A DNA stretch of 64,000 nt from Limnovirga sp038203525 (GCA_038203525.1 JBBRDW010000005.1:32437-96436); one strand, 5' to 3'. Counted from the stretch's first letter, positions 25,938 through 34,881 are shown. Notes: generated from the sequence alone by a model not told the origin. Program-made: numbers and translations.

Positions 25938-27026
25938 ATGCAGAGCAAAGTAAACAAACAGGGCTGGAAATATACATTCATTTTGCTGGGCGTTGTTATT
26001 GTTTTAAAGCTACTTTCATTTTTCCCTGCTATTGTAGAAGCAGCATATTCTGCAACAATCTATCCCGTTATTTCATCTTTTTTGCGATTAATTACCGGAT
26101 GGCTACCCTTTAGCCTGGGAGATTTGCTATACACGTTTGCAGGTATATGGTTAATAATCAGGCTCTATAAAAACGCCAAATCAATCGCAAAAAGGAAAAT
26201 TAGCAAAGACGCATTCTTTCAATCCTTGCGAAGAACCATAAATATCGCGTTGTGGATTTACATTTTTTTTAATGTTTTTTGGGGCATCAACTATGAGCGG
26301 CTGGGTATAGCTTACCAGCTAAAACTTGAACCTGCTATTTACAGTACAGTTGAACTAAAGACGCTCACCGACAGCCTCATCGATAAAGTGAACAGGGAAA
26401 GGCTTTATCTGGGCGACAGCTCTATTGAATATCCAGACAGCAAAGAAATCTTTTCACAGGCAAAACAAGCTTATGCAAACGCAGAATTTAATTATCCTTT
26501 TTTACATAATTCGGCTTCCTCTATAAAAAGCTCCATGTATGGCTGGCTTGGTAATTATTTGGGTTTTCTCGGCTATTACAATCCTTTCACTGGCGAAGCC
26601 CAGGTTAACACAACTATTCCCGCTTTCCTGATTCCTTATACTACCTGTCACGAAATTGGTCACCAGCTTGGTTATGGAACAGAGGACGAGGCCAATTTTT
26701 CAGGCTATCTGGCTGCAAAGTCTTCTAAAGAAAATACGTTTCATTATTCCGTTTACTTTGATCTTTTCCTGTATGCCAACAGGGAGTTGTATTCAAGAGA
26801 TTCAATGGCCGCAAAACAGAATTACAAATTGCTGGACACGCTTGTGAAAAAAGATATTATCACTTATCGAAAATTTCTTGAAGCGCATCAAAACCCGATT
26901 GAACCATATATAACCATACTTTACGGAAAATATCTTGAGGCTAATAATCAACCGAATGGAATGGAAACCTATGATGAAGTAATTGGCTGGCTGATTGCTT
27001 ATCAGAAAAAATACGGAGAATTATAA
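25938..27026 (+). CDS. DUF3810 membrane protein with HExxH metallopeptidase motif
   Basis: 362 residues. Three hydrophobic segments lie in the first ~115 residues (FILLGVVIVLKLLSFF, LGDLLYTFAGIWLIIRL, ALWIYIFFNVFWGINY), followed by a soluble domain with the zinc-protease-type helix TTCHEIGHQLGYGTEDEANF near residue 238: HExxH plus a downstream Glu (EDEAN) as a possible third ligand. The GAYxTIPAFLIPY-like stretch before it matches DUF3810. This family is annotated as predicted metallopeptidases of the Bacteroidota envelope; substrate unknown. It is monocistronic, divergent from the yceD cluster. Confidence 0.85.
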   Translation: MQSKVNKQGWKYTFILLGVVIVLKLLSFFPAIVEAAYSATIYPVISSFLRLITGWLPFSLGDLLYTFAGIWLIIRLYKNAKSIAKRKISKDAFFQSLRRTINIALWIYIFFNVFWGINYERLGIAYQLKLEPAIYSTVELKTLTDSLIDKVNRERLYLGDSSIEYPDSKEIFSQAKQAYANAEFNYPFLHNSASSIKSSMYGWLGNYLGFLGYYNPFTGEAQVNTTIPAFLIPYTTCHEIGHQLGYGTEDEANFSGYLAAKSSKENTFHYSVYFDLFLYANRELYSRDSMAAKQNYKLLDTLVKKDIITYRKFLEAHQNPIEPYITILYGKYLEANNQPNGMETYDEVIGWLIAYQKKYGEL

Positions 27027-27050
27027 AAAATGGTTTGTTCAGTAGTGTTA

Positions 27051-27118
27051 TGTTGTGCAAGCGTCCCCCTCAGGTGGAAGGAACGATTAACAAAGGATCT
27101 AAAGCCAGGTCCATAAAA
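27051..27118 (-). repeat. Bipartite intergenic element, heavily diverged
   Basis: GTGCAAGCGTCC (27055), GGAACGATTAA and GCCAGGTCCATAAAAAG (27103) preserve the layout of a reverse copy, with the inner core replaced or expanded. Box A touches the dnaG stop codon. Confidence 0.45.
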
Positions 27119-27120
27119 AG

Positions 27121-29052
27121 TTACTTTAAATAAACTGTTTTCATTTCATCGGTTATTTCTCTCTCAATAGTCTTGAGTGAAGTGTAAATTTTTATAAGGC
27201 CATTGTATTTTTCTGCCTCTTTTTCTTTCATTAATTCATCTTCAAGTTCAAGATACATGCGTTTTATTTTGCGCAATTTATACATGCTGAGTGCAGATAA
27301 AATTACCGTATTCAAATCCTTATCCAGCTTTACAATATAACCATCCATACGGCGGCTCCAGTCGTGTACCTCGTAAGGAAAATTAAGCAGACCTGCAACG
27401 TAAGCATTCATTTCAGTATCGCTGCTATAAAGAAAAGTTTTAGTATCGATAAAACCATTCGTGTGCAGCATTTGCTGGTAAGCTTCAGTAATCTTTTCAA
27501 GCTGCTTATTGTTGAGGTGATATTCTGCCAGTACTTCAAAAATAGCATCTGCTATGTACTTGTCGCCGCTTAAAATTTGGTTGCCATATTCAATCAAACG
27601 TTTCACTACTTCGCGTTCTTGGTATTCATCTTCAAGCAAAAGATTTAACGCATTATCAAAAGCTGATTCATTTTTTTCTGATGAAAGCGACTCAAGAAAA
27701 CCAAATTCTTTGTTAGCTGTTTTCTTTTCCTCTTTTGCAATCTTGTCGCGTATAAATTTATTAACCAAATTGGTTAATCCACCTTCATCAATCTTTAACA
27801 ACGATGCGCACTGGCGAATATATTCCTGTTGTTTACTAAAGTCTTCTGCCTTGTTTATTTTACTCAGCGTTTCAGCAATATGGTTTACGGTTTCATTCTT
27901 TTTAGTGATGTCGTTTCCTGCTTCTTTAAGCATTACTTCTAACTGAAAAAGCACAAAGTCTTTTTTGCTGGCGGCAATAAAATCTATAAATGCATTGGCA
28001 CCCACCAAACGCACATAACTGTCTGGGTCTTCTTTGTCAGGAATCAATACCAGCTTAACATTCAGGCTTTCTTCCAGCGCAAGATCGAGGCCACGCAATG
28101 CAGCTTTAATACCGGCTGCATCACCATCGTAGATGATGGTTAGGTTGTTGGTATATTTTTTTATTAAACGTAACTGTTCAACTGTTAAAGATGTGCCGCC
28201 ACTGGCAACTACGTTCTCTACGCCGGCCTGCGAAAGTGATACCACATCGGTGTATCCTTCCACCAGCAAGCACTCATCTGCTTTATTAATAGCAACCCTT
28301 GCAAAATATAAACCGTAAAGGATTTTACTCTTTGTGTATATCTCGTTTTCCGGCGTGTTTATATATTTCGGCGCTTTATCTGCTTTGCCAATTACCCTGG
28401 CACCAAAACCTAATATTTTGCCGCTGTTATTGTGAATGGGAAAAATAATTCTGCCACGGTAATTATCTGCGAGTTCGTCATTGCGTGTTGTAACGAGGCC
28501 CGATTTTAAAAGCGTATCATTACTAAACTGATTTTGTACCGCAGTTTTTGCAAATTCATTTCTTGCCTGTGGGTTATAACCGATTTGAAATCTTAAAATG
28601 GTCTCTTCAGTATAGCCACGCTCGGTTAAATAAGTAAGCGCAATGCCCTTGCCTTCTTCAGTCTCAAAGAGTTGTTGGGCAAAAAATTTCTGCGCAAAAC
28701 TGTTTAAAATATAGAGGCTGTCGGCACTCAGTAACTGTTGCCGCACTTCATCGCTTACCTGCGTTTCTTCAATTTCTACATTGTAGCGGTTGGCAAGCCA
28801 GCGCAGCGATTCCACATAGCTCAGCTTCTCATGTTCCATTAAAAAAGTAATGGTATTGCCGCTGCGGCCGCATCCAAAACATTTATATATTTCTTTAGCC
28901 GCAGATACGGTAAAAGACGGCGATTTCTCTCCATGAAAAGGACAAAGTCCCAGGTAATTACTGCCCCGTTTTTTTAGCTTCACAAACTCGCCTACCACAT
29001 CAATAATATCAATGCGGCTGGTAATCTGCTGTATAGTGTGCGGAGAAATCAT
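27121..29052 (-). CDS. dnaG: DNA primase
   Basis: 643 residues from the ATG at 29050-29052 (MISPHTIQQITSRIDIIDVV); nine further upstream codons are in frame but unlike the family. Domains: CHC2 zinc finger at ~40-65 (LCPFHGEKSPSF, YKCFGCGRSGN), catalytic core with the Toprim motifs LLVEGYTDVVSLSQAG and TIIYDGDAAGIKAALRG, and a C-terminal helicase-binding region. It synthesises RNA primers for replication. It stands alone; the usual macromolecular synthesis neighbours rpsU and rpoD are absent. A repeat copy lies at each end. Confidence 0.95.
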   Translation of the reverse strand: MISPHTIQQITSRIDIIDVVGEFVKLKKRGSNYLGLCPFHGEKSPSFTVSAAKEIYKCFGCGRSGNTITFLMEHEKLSYVESLRWLANRYNVEIEETQVSDEVRQQLLSADSLYILNSFAQKFFAQQLFETEEGKGIALTYLTERGYTEETILRFQIGYNPQARNEFAKTAVQNQFSNDTLLKSGLVTTRNDELADNYRGRIIFPIHNNSGKILGFGARVIGKADKAPKYINTPENEIYTKSKILYGLYFARVAINKADECLLVEGYTDVVSLSQAGVENVVASGGTSLTVEQLRLIKKYTNNLTIIYDGDAAGIKAALRGLDLALEESLNVKLVLIPDKEDPDSYVRLVGANAFIDFIAASKKDFVLFQLEVMLKEAGNDITKKNETVNHIAETLSKINKAEDFSKQQEYIRQCASLLKIDEGGLTNLVNKFIRDKIAKEEKKTANKEFGFLESLSSEKNESAFDNALNLLLEDEYQEREVVKRLIEYGNQILSGDKYIADAIFEVLAEYHLNNKQLEKITEAYQQMLHTNGFIDTKTFLYSSDTEMNAYVAGLLNFPYEVHDWSRRMDGYIVKLDKDLNTVILSALSMYKLRKIKRMYLELEDELMKEKEAEKYNGLIKIYTSLKTIEREITDEMKTVYLK

Positions 29053-29083
29053 TTTTTGCAAATATCGTTTAAAAGGCAATGAA

Positions 29084-29143
29084 AATTTTTGAGCCCGGCA
29101 TTTGATTTTTCATAGCTTCGTTTGTTGCGTCGCACACTTGTAC
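29084..29143 (+). repeat. Bipartite intergenic element, one-mismatch core
   Basis: TTTTTGAGCCCGGC (29086-29099) and the CACACTTG-type core at 29125-29143; spacing 31 bp. It sits between the divergent dnaG and barrel genes. Confidence 0.82.
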
Positions 29144-29373
29144 AAAAAATAATTCTATTCAACAAAATACAAAACCAAGGAGTTGTACAGAGGTATGCAG
29201 AGCGTTGTACAAAGTTATTCTGGTATTGTGTGAAAAAAAATGCTGTGCAGCGCTTTGGTAAAAAAAACATCTGTTTATATCTGGTAATAATTCATGTGCA
29301 ATATTACTCAGCGATTTTATTTCTCCCGCAATATTTTATTGTTTTGCATTTTGCCCGTTGTACCTTCCGCAAA

Positions 29374-30150
29374 ATGAAGATGAATCAATTTTTTATAGCA
29401 ATTAATCTCATTTGCATATTATTTCTTTCATTGGAAAAAATTATGGCGCAGGAAAGTATTACGCCGCATATTGATCCTTCACGCCCTACCAATCTGTATA
29501 CACGTTTAAGTAATAATGCGGAATATAATTTTCTTAAAAACGGCAACCGAACATATGGCTACCGGGGCAATTTTGTATGGGCTTCAAAAAATCAGGCAAT
29601 GGCCGCCCAAATCGAACTGCCCCTGCTGCATGCAACTTCCTCCGGCAAATTTGGATTTGGTGATATCCGCTTACGCTATAACTGGATACCCTATAAAGAC
29701 TATTCAAAAAAGCCGGGTGCGTTGAATTTTACAATTGATACCTATCTGCCATCGGGCAACCGTGATAACGGCCTTGGCCGCGGACGATGGATTGTTGCCA
29801 CCGGTATTTCAACAGCATTTGTGTTTGGTAATTTTTCGGTATTTCCAAACCTCTCCTACGTGCACAGCAGTGAAATTATAAGAGGCAAAAAACCCATTGA
29901 TAATAAAGCGTTAACAGGCTATATGTTTCAAACGAGCTTTGTGTATAAAATAGATAAAAAAAATTATTTTGACTGCACGCCATTTTTTATAAAGAACAGC
30001 TATTCTAATGCCGGTAATGACGATTTTATTGTAGAAGGAAATTACCTGTACATGTTAAAGCCAAATAAAATACAGATAGGTTGTTTCGCCCGCAGGTATT
30101 TCTACGGAAACTCCACCAGCATCCGTACATCGGTGCGTTACTATTTTTAA
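29374..30150 (+). CDS. Outer-membrane beta-barrel protein, function unknown
   Basis: 258 residues from the ATG at 29374. The frame stays open back to 29122, but that stretch translates the repeat element and lacks coding character, whereas the ATG at 29374 gives a clean signal peptide (hydrophobic 6-22, cleavage near IMAQES). The rest alternates amphipathic strands and polar turns (YRGNFVWASKNQAMAAQIELP, DIRLRYNWIPY, FTIDTYLPSG, IVATGISTAFVFGNFSVFP) and ends with the aromatic strand SIRTSVRYYF, typical of small outer-membrane barrels. I do not recognise a specific family; an outer-membrane 'transporter-like' barrel is the closest description. Confidence 0.7.
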   Translation: MKMNQFFIAINLICILFLSLEKIMAQESITPHIDPSRPTNLYTRLSNNAEYNFLKNGNRTYGYRGNFVWASKNQAMAAQIELPLLHATSSGKFGFGDIRLRYNWIPYKDYSKKPGALNFTIDTYLPSGNRDNGLGRGRWIVATGISTAFVFGNFSVFPNLSYVHSSEIIRGKKPIDNKALTGYMFQTSFVYKIDKKNYFDCTPFFIKNSYSNAGNDDFIVEGNYLYMLKPNKIQIGCFARRYFYGNSTSIRTSVRYYF

Positions 30151-30211
30151 ACCCAGCCAAACCTTTCGGCAATGCAAAATGTTGCTACGTATTATACCTA
30201 TATAATAAAAT

Positions 30212-30357
30212 TGTTTTAACCAGGCTCAAGTATTTCATAGCATCGCCTCTTGTACTTTGGGTTATAGTGGCAGCAGAATACTGCATATTGACAACAGCGT
30301 ACAAGAGTGCGACGCAACCAAAGATCCACAAAGAATCAATTGCCGGGATCAAAAAAA
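30212..30357. repeat. Inverted pair of bipartite elements between convergent genes
   Basis: The plus copy (box A CCAGGC at 30220) has an internal deletion in the core, leaving CATCGCCTCTTGTAC. The minus copy is exact (30299-30317) with box A GCCGGGATCAAAA from 30342. Each box A faces the 3' end of one of the convergent genes (the barrel and murA). Confidence 0.78.
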
Positions 30358-30364
30358 TGTTCAC

Positions 30365-31669
30365 CTAAACCCTCTTAATATCTGCACCCAATTGCCTTAA
30401 TCTTTCATCTATGTATTGGTAGCCGCGGTCAATCTGCTCAATGTTTTGAATGGTGCTTTTTCCTTCGGCGCTTAGTGCGGCAATAAGCAATGCCTGGCCA
30501 GCACGTATGTCGGGGCTGGTCATGGTTATGCCGCGCAATTTGTTGCGACGGCCAAGCCCTATAACCGTTGCCCGGTGCGGGTCGCAGAGAATGATCTGCG
30601 CACCCATGTCAATCAATTTATCTGTAAAAAATAACCGGCTCTCAAACATTTTCTGGTGCACCAGCACACTGCCAACGGCCTGTGTTGCCACCACCAAAAC
30701 AATGCTTAGTAAATCTGGCGTAAAGCCCGGCCATGGATGATCAGATACGGTTAAAATTCCTCCATCCAGGTAAGTGGTAATTTCATAACTGTCCTGCGCA
30801 GGAATAAAAATATCATCGCCGCGAAACTCCATTTGAATGCCGAGCTGCTGAAATTTTTCGGGTATTATTCCCAGGTGTTCAATACCGGCATTTTTAATAG
30901 TTATCTCACTCTGCGTCATTGCAGCCAAGCCTATAAAACTGCCTACTTCAATCATATCCGGCAACATCCTGTGTTCGGTGCCGCCAAGATATTTAACCCC
31001 TTCAATACTCAAAAGATTGCTGCCCACACCGCTGATCTTTGCGCCCATCCTGTTCAGCATTTTGCAGAGTTGCTGCAGGTAAGGCTCGCAGGCGGCATTG
31101 TATATTTTTGTTACGCCTTCGGCCATTACTGCGGCCATTACAATATTTGCAGTACCGGTAACCGATGGCTCGTCCAGCAGCATATAAGTTCCCTGCAAAT
31201 CTGGTGCAACTAACTGAAAGAAATGATGTTCTTCATTGTATTCAAACCTTGCACCCAGTTTTTCAAAACCAATGATATGTGTGTCCAGCCTGCGCCTGCC
31301 AATTTTGTCGCCGCCAGGCTTGGGAATATAGGCCTTCTTAAAGCGTGCCAGCATAGGCCCTGCAAGCATTACAGAGCCACGTAACCTGCCGCTTTTTTTT
31401 CTAAAACTTTCCGATCCAAGAAAATCTGCATCTACATTATCAGCCTTAAAAATGCAGGTATCCCTTGTTGGCCTTTCTATTTTTACGCCAAGTGCCATCA
31501 ACAGTTCTATCTGCAGGTTTACATCAACAATATCGGGTATATTGGTAATGGTTACTTTTTCAGGTGTAAGCAATACTGCCGAAATAATCTGCAGTGCCTC
31601 ATTTTTTGCACCCTGTGGAACAATTTCGCCATGCAGTTTTCTACCGCCCCTTACTTCGAATGAAGCCAT
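30365..31669 (-). CDS. murA: UDP-N-acetylglucosamine 1-carboxyvinyltransferase (Cys-to-Asp form)
   Basis: 434 residues, full-length MurA. Landmarks: GEIVPQGAKNEALQIISAVL with the conserved Lys-Asn, SGRLRGSVMLAGPMLARF, ADLNxG-type segments and the C-terminal GYQYIDERLRQLGA. It transfers enolpyruvate from PEP to UDP-GlcNAc, the first committed step of peptidoglycan synthesis. The active-site loop reads PKPGGDKIGRRRLDTH: residue 121 is Asp (codon on the minus strand at 31307-31309) where most MurA enzymes have the Cys alkylated by fosfomycin (Cys115 in E. coli). Cys-to-Asp MurA remains active but is insensitive to fosfomycin in known cases. It is monocistronic. Confidence 0.96.
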   Translation of the reverse strand: MASFEVRGGRKLHGEIVPQGAKNEALQIISAVLLTPEKVTITNIPDIVDVNLQIELLMALGVKIERPTRDTCIFKADNVDADFLGSESFRKKSGRLRGSVMLAGPMLARFKKAYIPKPGGDKIGRRRLDTHIIGFEKLGARFEYNEEHHFFQLVAPDLQGTYMLLDEPSVTGTANIVMAAVMAEGVTKIYNAACEPYLQQLCKMLNRMGAKISGVGSNLLSIEGVKYLGGTEHRMLPDMIEVGSFIGLAAMTQSEITIKNAGIEHLGIIPEKFQQLGIQMEFRGDDIFIPAQDSYEITTYLDGGILTVSDHPWPGFTPDLLSIVLVVATQAVGSVLVHQKMFESRLFFTDKLIDMGAQIILCDPHRATVIGLGRRNKLRGITMTSPDIRAGQALLIAALSAEGKSTIQNIEQIDRGYQYIDERLRQLGADIKRV

Positions 31670-31763
31670 GTTATTTTAGTTGAAATGTTGGTTTGTGGAA
31701 ATGTTGACCAAACGAAAATAAAGAAGCTGCACTAATTTACATAACAGCTTTTTGTTTTAGTGG

Positions 31764-31927
31764 GATAATTTTAAGCCGGGCTTTAGGATTACTATTAAAC
31801 TTTGGTTGCTTCGCACTCTTGTGCGTTCGGAACTTCGGTCGACAATTAACCGTCGACCAAAGAACAAACTGTACAAGAGTGCGACGCAAGGAACGATGAA
31901 AAAAGATTTACAGCCGGGCTCAAAAAA
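31764..31927. repeat. Inverted pair of bipartite elements enclosing a small hairpin
   Basis: The plus copy has box A AAGCCGGGC (31772) and a core with two changes at 31806-31824. The minus copy is exact at 31871-31889, with box A GCCGGGCTCAAAAAA from 31913. The 46-bp centre holds a perfect 7-bp inverted repeat, GGTCGAC (31837) / GTCGACC (31852). The whole forms a near-palindrome between murA and the paaE-like gene. Confidence 0.82.
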
Positions 31928-31954
31928 TGTATTTAACTGAGTAAAAACCAGCAG

Positions 31955-33031
31955 CTATTTTATATCAAAATCTATCACCACTTTTTCGGTCTTTGGGTGC
32001 GACTGGCAGGCGAGTATAAACCCTTCTTCTATTTCTTCGGCTTCAAGGCCGTAGCTAACATCCATATCAACTTCACCTTCCAATAACCGGGCTTTGCAGG
32101 TGCAGCAAACGCCGCCTTTGCAACTATAAGGCAGATCTGCACCGTGTTTCAGGGCTTCATCAAGAATGGTAATGCCGTTAAAAGGCACTGCAAAATCGAA
32201 ACTTACGCCATCCAGTTTTATGGTGACGCTACTTTTGTGTTCTGTGCTTTCGGCTTCTTTTTCGGTACTGGCTTTTCGTTTTTCACCACCGGCGGTTGTA
32301 AACAATTCAAAATGAATTTTCTTTGGTGAAACGCCTTGCTCTGTTAAAAAATCTTTCACCGTAAAGATCATTTCTTCGGGGCCGCAGAGAAAAAATTCAT
32401 CGGCGTGTATGTCCACGGCTTTTTCAAAAAGAGCGGCGCATTTTGCAGCATCTATTCTACCATGGTTAACAGCCGCATCGGTGCGTTCGCGGCTCAAAAC
32501 ATAAATAATGCTGAACCTGTTGATATATTTATTTTTAAGTGCTTCCAGTTCTTCTTTAAAAATAATGGAGCCACGGTTGCGGTTGCCATATATCAACGTA
32601 AAACTACTCTCCGGCTCCACTGCAAGCGTGGTTTTAATAATTGATAAAACCGGCGTAATACCGCTGCCTGAAGCTACAGCTACATAAGATTTTTTATTTG
32701 CTTTATTGAGCTCGGTAAAAAACCGACCCAGTGGCGGCATCAGTTCCAGCATATCGCCGGCTTTCAGGTCTTTATTGGCATAAGAAGAAAAAATACCGCC
32801 ATCCACTTGCTTAACTGCCACCCGCCATTCGTTGTTGAGCGGAGAGCTGCACAGCGAATAAGACCGGCGCACTTCTTCTCCATTTATAAAAGCACGCAGG
32901 GTAATATATTGTCCCTGTTTGTAGGCATATTTTTCCAGGAGGTTTTCAGGAATATCAAAAACAATGGACACACAATCTGAAGTTTCTCTTTTTACCTTTT
33001 TAATGGGAATCTTTTCAAAATGCAGCGACAT
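31955..33031 (-). CDS. paaE: PaaE-like ferredoxin-NAD(P)H reductase
   Basis: 358 residues. An FAD-binding ferredoxin reductase domain (QGQYITLRAFINGEEVRRSYSLCSSP) and NAD-binding domain (AVASGSGITPVLSIIKTTL, LIYGNRNRGSIIFKEEL, FFLCGPEEMIFTVKDFL) are followed by a plant-type 2Fe-2S domain with ligands in LPYSCKGGVCCTCKARLLEG and the last Cys in ILACQSH. This is the layout of PaaE, the reductase of phenylacetyl-CoA epoxidase, and of related hydroxylase reductases. No paaABCD genes are in the window, so the electron acceptor is uncertain. A TetR-family regulator gene lies 46 bp upstream on the same strand, probably co-transcribed. Confidence 0.9.
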   Translation of the reverse strand: MSLHFEKIPIKKVKRETSDCVSIVFDIPENLLEKYAYKQGQYITLRAFINGEEVRRSYSLCSSPLNNEWRVAVKQVDGGIFSSYANKDLKAGDMLELMPPLGRFFTELNKANKKSYVAVASGSGITPVLSIIKTTLAVEPESSFTLIYGNRNRGSIIFKEELEALKNKYINRFSIIYVLSRERTDAAVNHGRIDAAKCAALFEKAVDIHADEFFLCGPEEMIFTVKDFLTEQGVSPKKIHFELFTTAGGEKRKASTEKEAESTEHKSSVTIKLDGVSFDFAVPFNGITILDEALKHGADLPYSCKGGVCCTCKARLLEGEVDMDVSYGLEAEEIEEGFILACQSHPKTEKVVIDFDIK

Positions 33032-33077
33032 AGGTGTATTGGTATTAAATTTCCCTTTCAGGAGGATTTAGAGAGTA

Positions 33078-33668
33078 TTATTTTTTTAAGCCTTGTATAA
33101 GTATGGTTACAATATTTTCTTCCAGCTCTTCGCCGCTTACTTTGTGCGTGCTGCGATGCCAGGAATCGATGCCGCTTATGGCATGAAGTATTACCAGCAC
33201 TGCCGTAGAAGCATCTATCCTGCTAATTTGCCCCTGTTCAATACCCGATTGAATTATAGTAGCGAAACGCTTACGGTAGCCGCGGCGCTGGTTTTGAAAA
33301 TTAGACAAATAAGGATCGACCAGGTAACGCCATTCACGGTCGCTAACATATACTTCTTCAAAATTTTCAATCATCTGGCGTATATGAAACCGAAGCAGGG
33401 TTTCCAGTTTTTCAATTGGCGATTGGGCAGATGCTTCTACTGTATTTATATGTTCAAAAAAAACATTGGCAACGTTAAAGCAAATATCATGCAGCAGCTC
33501 TGCTTTGGAGCGTATATGATTATACAGGCTTGCAGCTTCTACACCAACTTTTACAGCAAGGTCGCGCATGCTTGCCGCCTTATAACCCTTCTCCCTGAAA
33601 AGTTTTGCCGACGCTTTTAAAATAACTTCTTTACGGGATACATCTTTATCCGTCTGTATTCTTGCCAT
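33078..33668 (-). CDS. TetR/AcrR family transcriptional regulator
   Basis: 196 residues. The N-terminal helix-turn-helix domain is clear: SRKEVILKASAKLFREKGYKAASMRDLAVKVGVEAASLYNHIRSKAELL (residues ~11-60). The C-terminal ligand domain contains LRFHIRQMIENFEEVYVSDREWRYL, of the type seen in acyl-CoA-responsive TetR proteins. The immediate downstream gene encodes the PaaE-like reductase, so it may control that gene in response to an aromatic or fatty acyl-CoA; this is inference. No operator palindrome was confirmed. Confidence 0.92.
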   Translation of the reverse strand: MARIQTDKDVSRKEVILKASAKLFREKGYKAASMRDLAVKVGVEAASLYNHIRSKAELLHDICFNVANVFFEHINTVEASAQSPIEKLETLLRFHIRQMIENFEEVYVSDREWRYLVDPYLSNFQNQRRGYRKRFATIIQSGIEQGQISRIDASTAVLVILHAISGIDSWHRSTHKVSGEELEENIVTILIQGLKK

Positions 33669-33709
33669 AGTACAAAAATAACACTCATTAGCTAAAATAT
33701 TTCAACCAA

Positions 33710-33785
33710 TTTTTTTTGGTTTAATAGAGTTATTAACCAAACTGTATTGCTACTATTAGACTTTTCTTGCGTCGCACTCTTGTAC
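33710..33785 (+). repeat. Bipartite intergenic element, exact core, weak box A
   Basis: Exact core at 33767-33785. The T-tract is at 33710-33717, but the expected box A at ~33737 reads ACCAAAC, so that half has decayed. Confidence 0.72.
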
Positions 33786-33855
33786 TGTAAAACTCTAATG
33801 CACAACAAAATGCAACAGGCTTAAATTTAAATTGCTTAGCGAAGCGTTGTAAAAA

Positions 33856-34881
33856 TTATTTTGATTTAGTTTCTTGCATAATATTATTCTGCACAGCAGT
33901 TAAATGAATTGTTTTTTCCATAAAGTTTTCAATCGCACGCTGCACACTCAGCAGGTCTCCTGATTTTATGTAAGAACCAATAACATGATCCCCTGTATTG
34001 GGCACCGCTTCTTTAATTTTTACAGCCGAGCCAAGTTCATCAAACATCTGCAACATAGCAGGTACGCTTACAACACTGTCCTGGTGTACTTGATCTTTGT
34101 AGTAGTACAGCATTAACAATGGCTGTTTTACTTTTTCGAAAGTTTCTTTGTTCATGGTTGTTTCAATCATTTCCTGTAGTTGCACAGTTGACTGCAGCGG
34201 ATAATGTGAGTACCAGTATGCTTTAAATTCAGGCCGCTGATCTTTTGACGTCACATAGCCATCGCCTGTAATTAGTTTAGCCAACTGCAAACCCCAGGGA
34301 TTATTGAGTAGATACGCATTGGAATTATTTATGGCAATATTCGGGCTCATTAAAACCAGCACGGCAATATCGTTTGGATAAGTGGCAGCAAGCTGTAACG
34401 CATTGGTGCCGCCAGTGGAAGTGCCCATTAATATTACTTTGTTACCCAGTTGCTTGCCAATGGCCAATGCCTGTTTTGCAGACTCCCAGTATTCTGCTGG
34501 CGTAAGGTTTATCATGGGATCGGTTGTATCAATACCATGCTCAGCTAGGCGTGATAAATACAAGTTACAACCGAACTCTTTCGCAATATTGGTGTGAATG
34601 GGACTCCCCTCTTCCTGTGAAGCTGAATAGCCATGCAGGTAAACTATTGCATACTCCGTTTTTTGTTTTGATGAATCGTTTGCCCAGATAATTCTTGCTT
34701 CGTTGTTGGGCTTTAGCTTGTGCAGCGATTCATTTTCTTTTACATAGTTTTCCAGTTCGGTTGCACCAGCAGGAACCCGGGGCATTTCAGTTTTATATAC
34801 AGGAGTTGCGGGGTGTGGGCCAGCAATATAAATTATACCTAGCACTGCTGCTACAATAAATAACCATTTTAAAAAACGCAT
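33856..34881 (-). CDS. Alpha/beta hydrolase, probably membrane-anchored
   Basis: 341 residues. The N-terminal hydrophobic segment (WLFIVAAVLGIIYIAGP) acts as an anchor or signal. The catalytic elements are the oxyanion region VYLHGYSASQEEG, the nucleophile elbow MGTSTGGTNAL (Ser near residue 155), an acid in YYYKDQVHQDSV and the His in NTGDHVIGS. This fits a serine hydrolase of the esterase/lipase type acting at the periplasmic face. The substrate is unknown. It is monocistronic. Confidence 0.86.
   Translation of the reverse strand: MRFLKWLFIVAAVLGIIYIAGPHPATPVYKTEMPRVPAGATELENYVKENESLHKLKPNNEARIIWANDSSKQKTEYAIVYLHGYSASQEEGSPIHTNIAKEFGCNLYLSRLAEHGIDTTDPMINLTPAEYWESAKQALAIGKQLGNKVILMGTSTGGTNALQLAATYPNDIAVLVLMSPNIAINNSNAYLLNNPWGLQLAKLITGDGYVTSKDQRPEFKAYWYSHYPLQSTVQLQEMIETTMNKETFEKVKQPLLMLYYYKDQVHQDSVVSVPAMLQMFDELGSAVKIKEAVPNTGDHVIGSYIKSGDLLSVQRAIENFMEKTIHLTAVQNNIMQETKSK

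Noticed and set aside
29122..29373. N-terminal extension of the barrel protein at 29374
   Set aside because: It translates the dispersed repeat and lacks coding character; the signal peptide starts at 29374.
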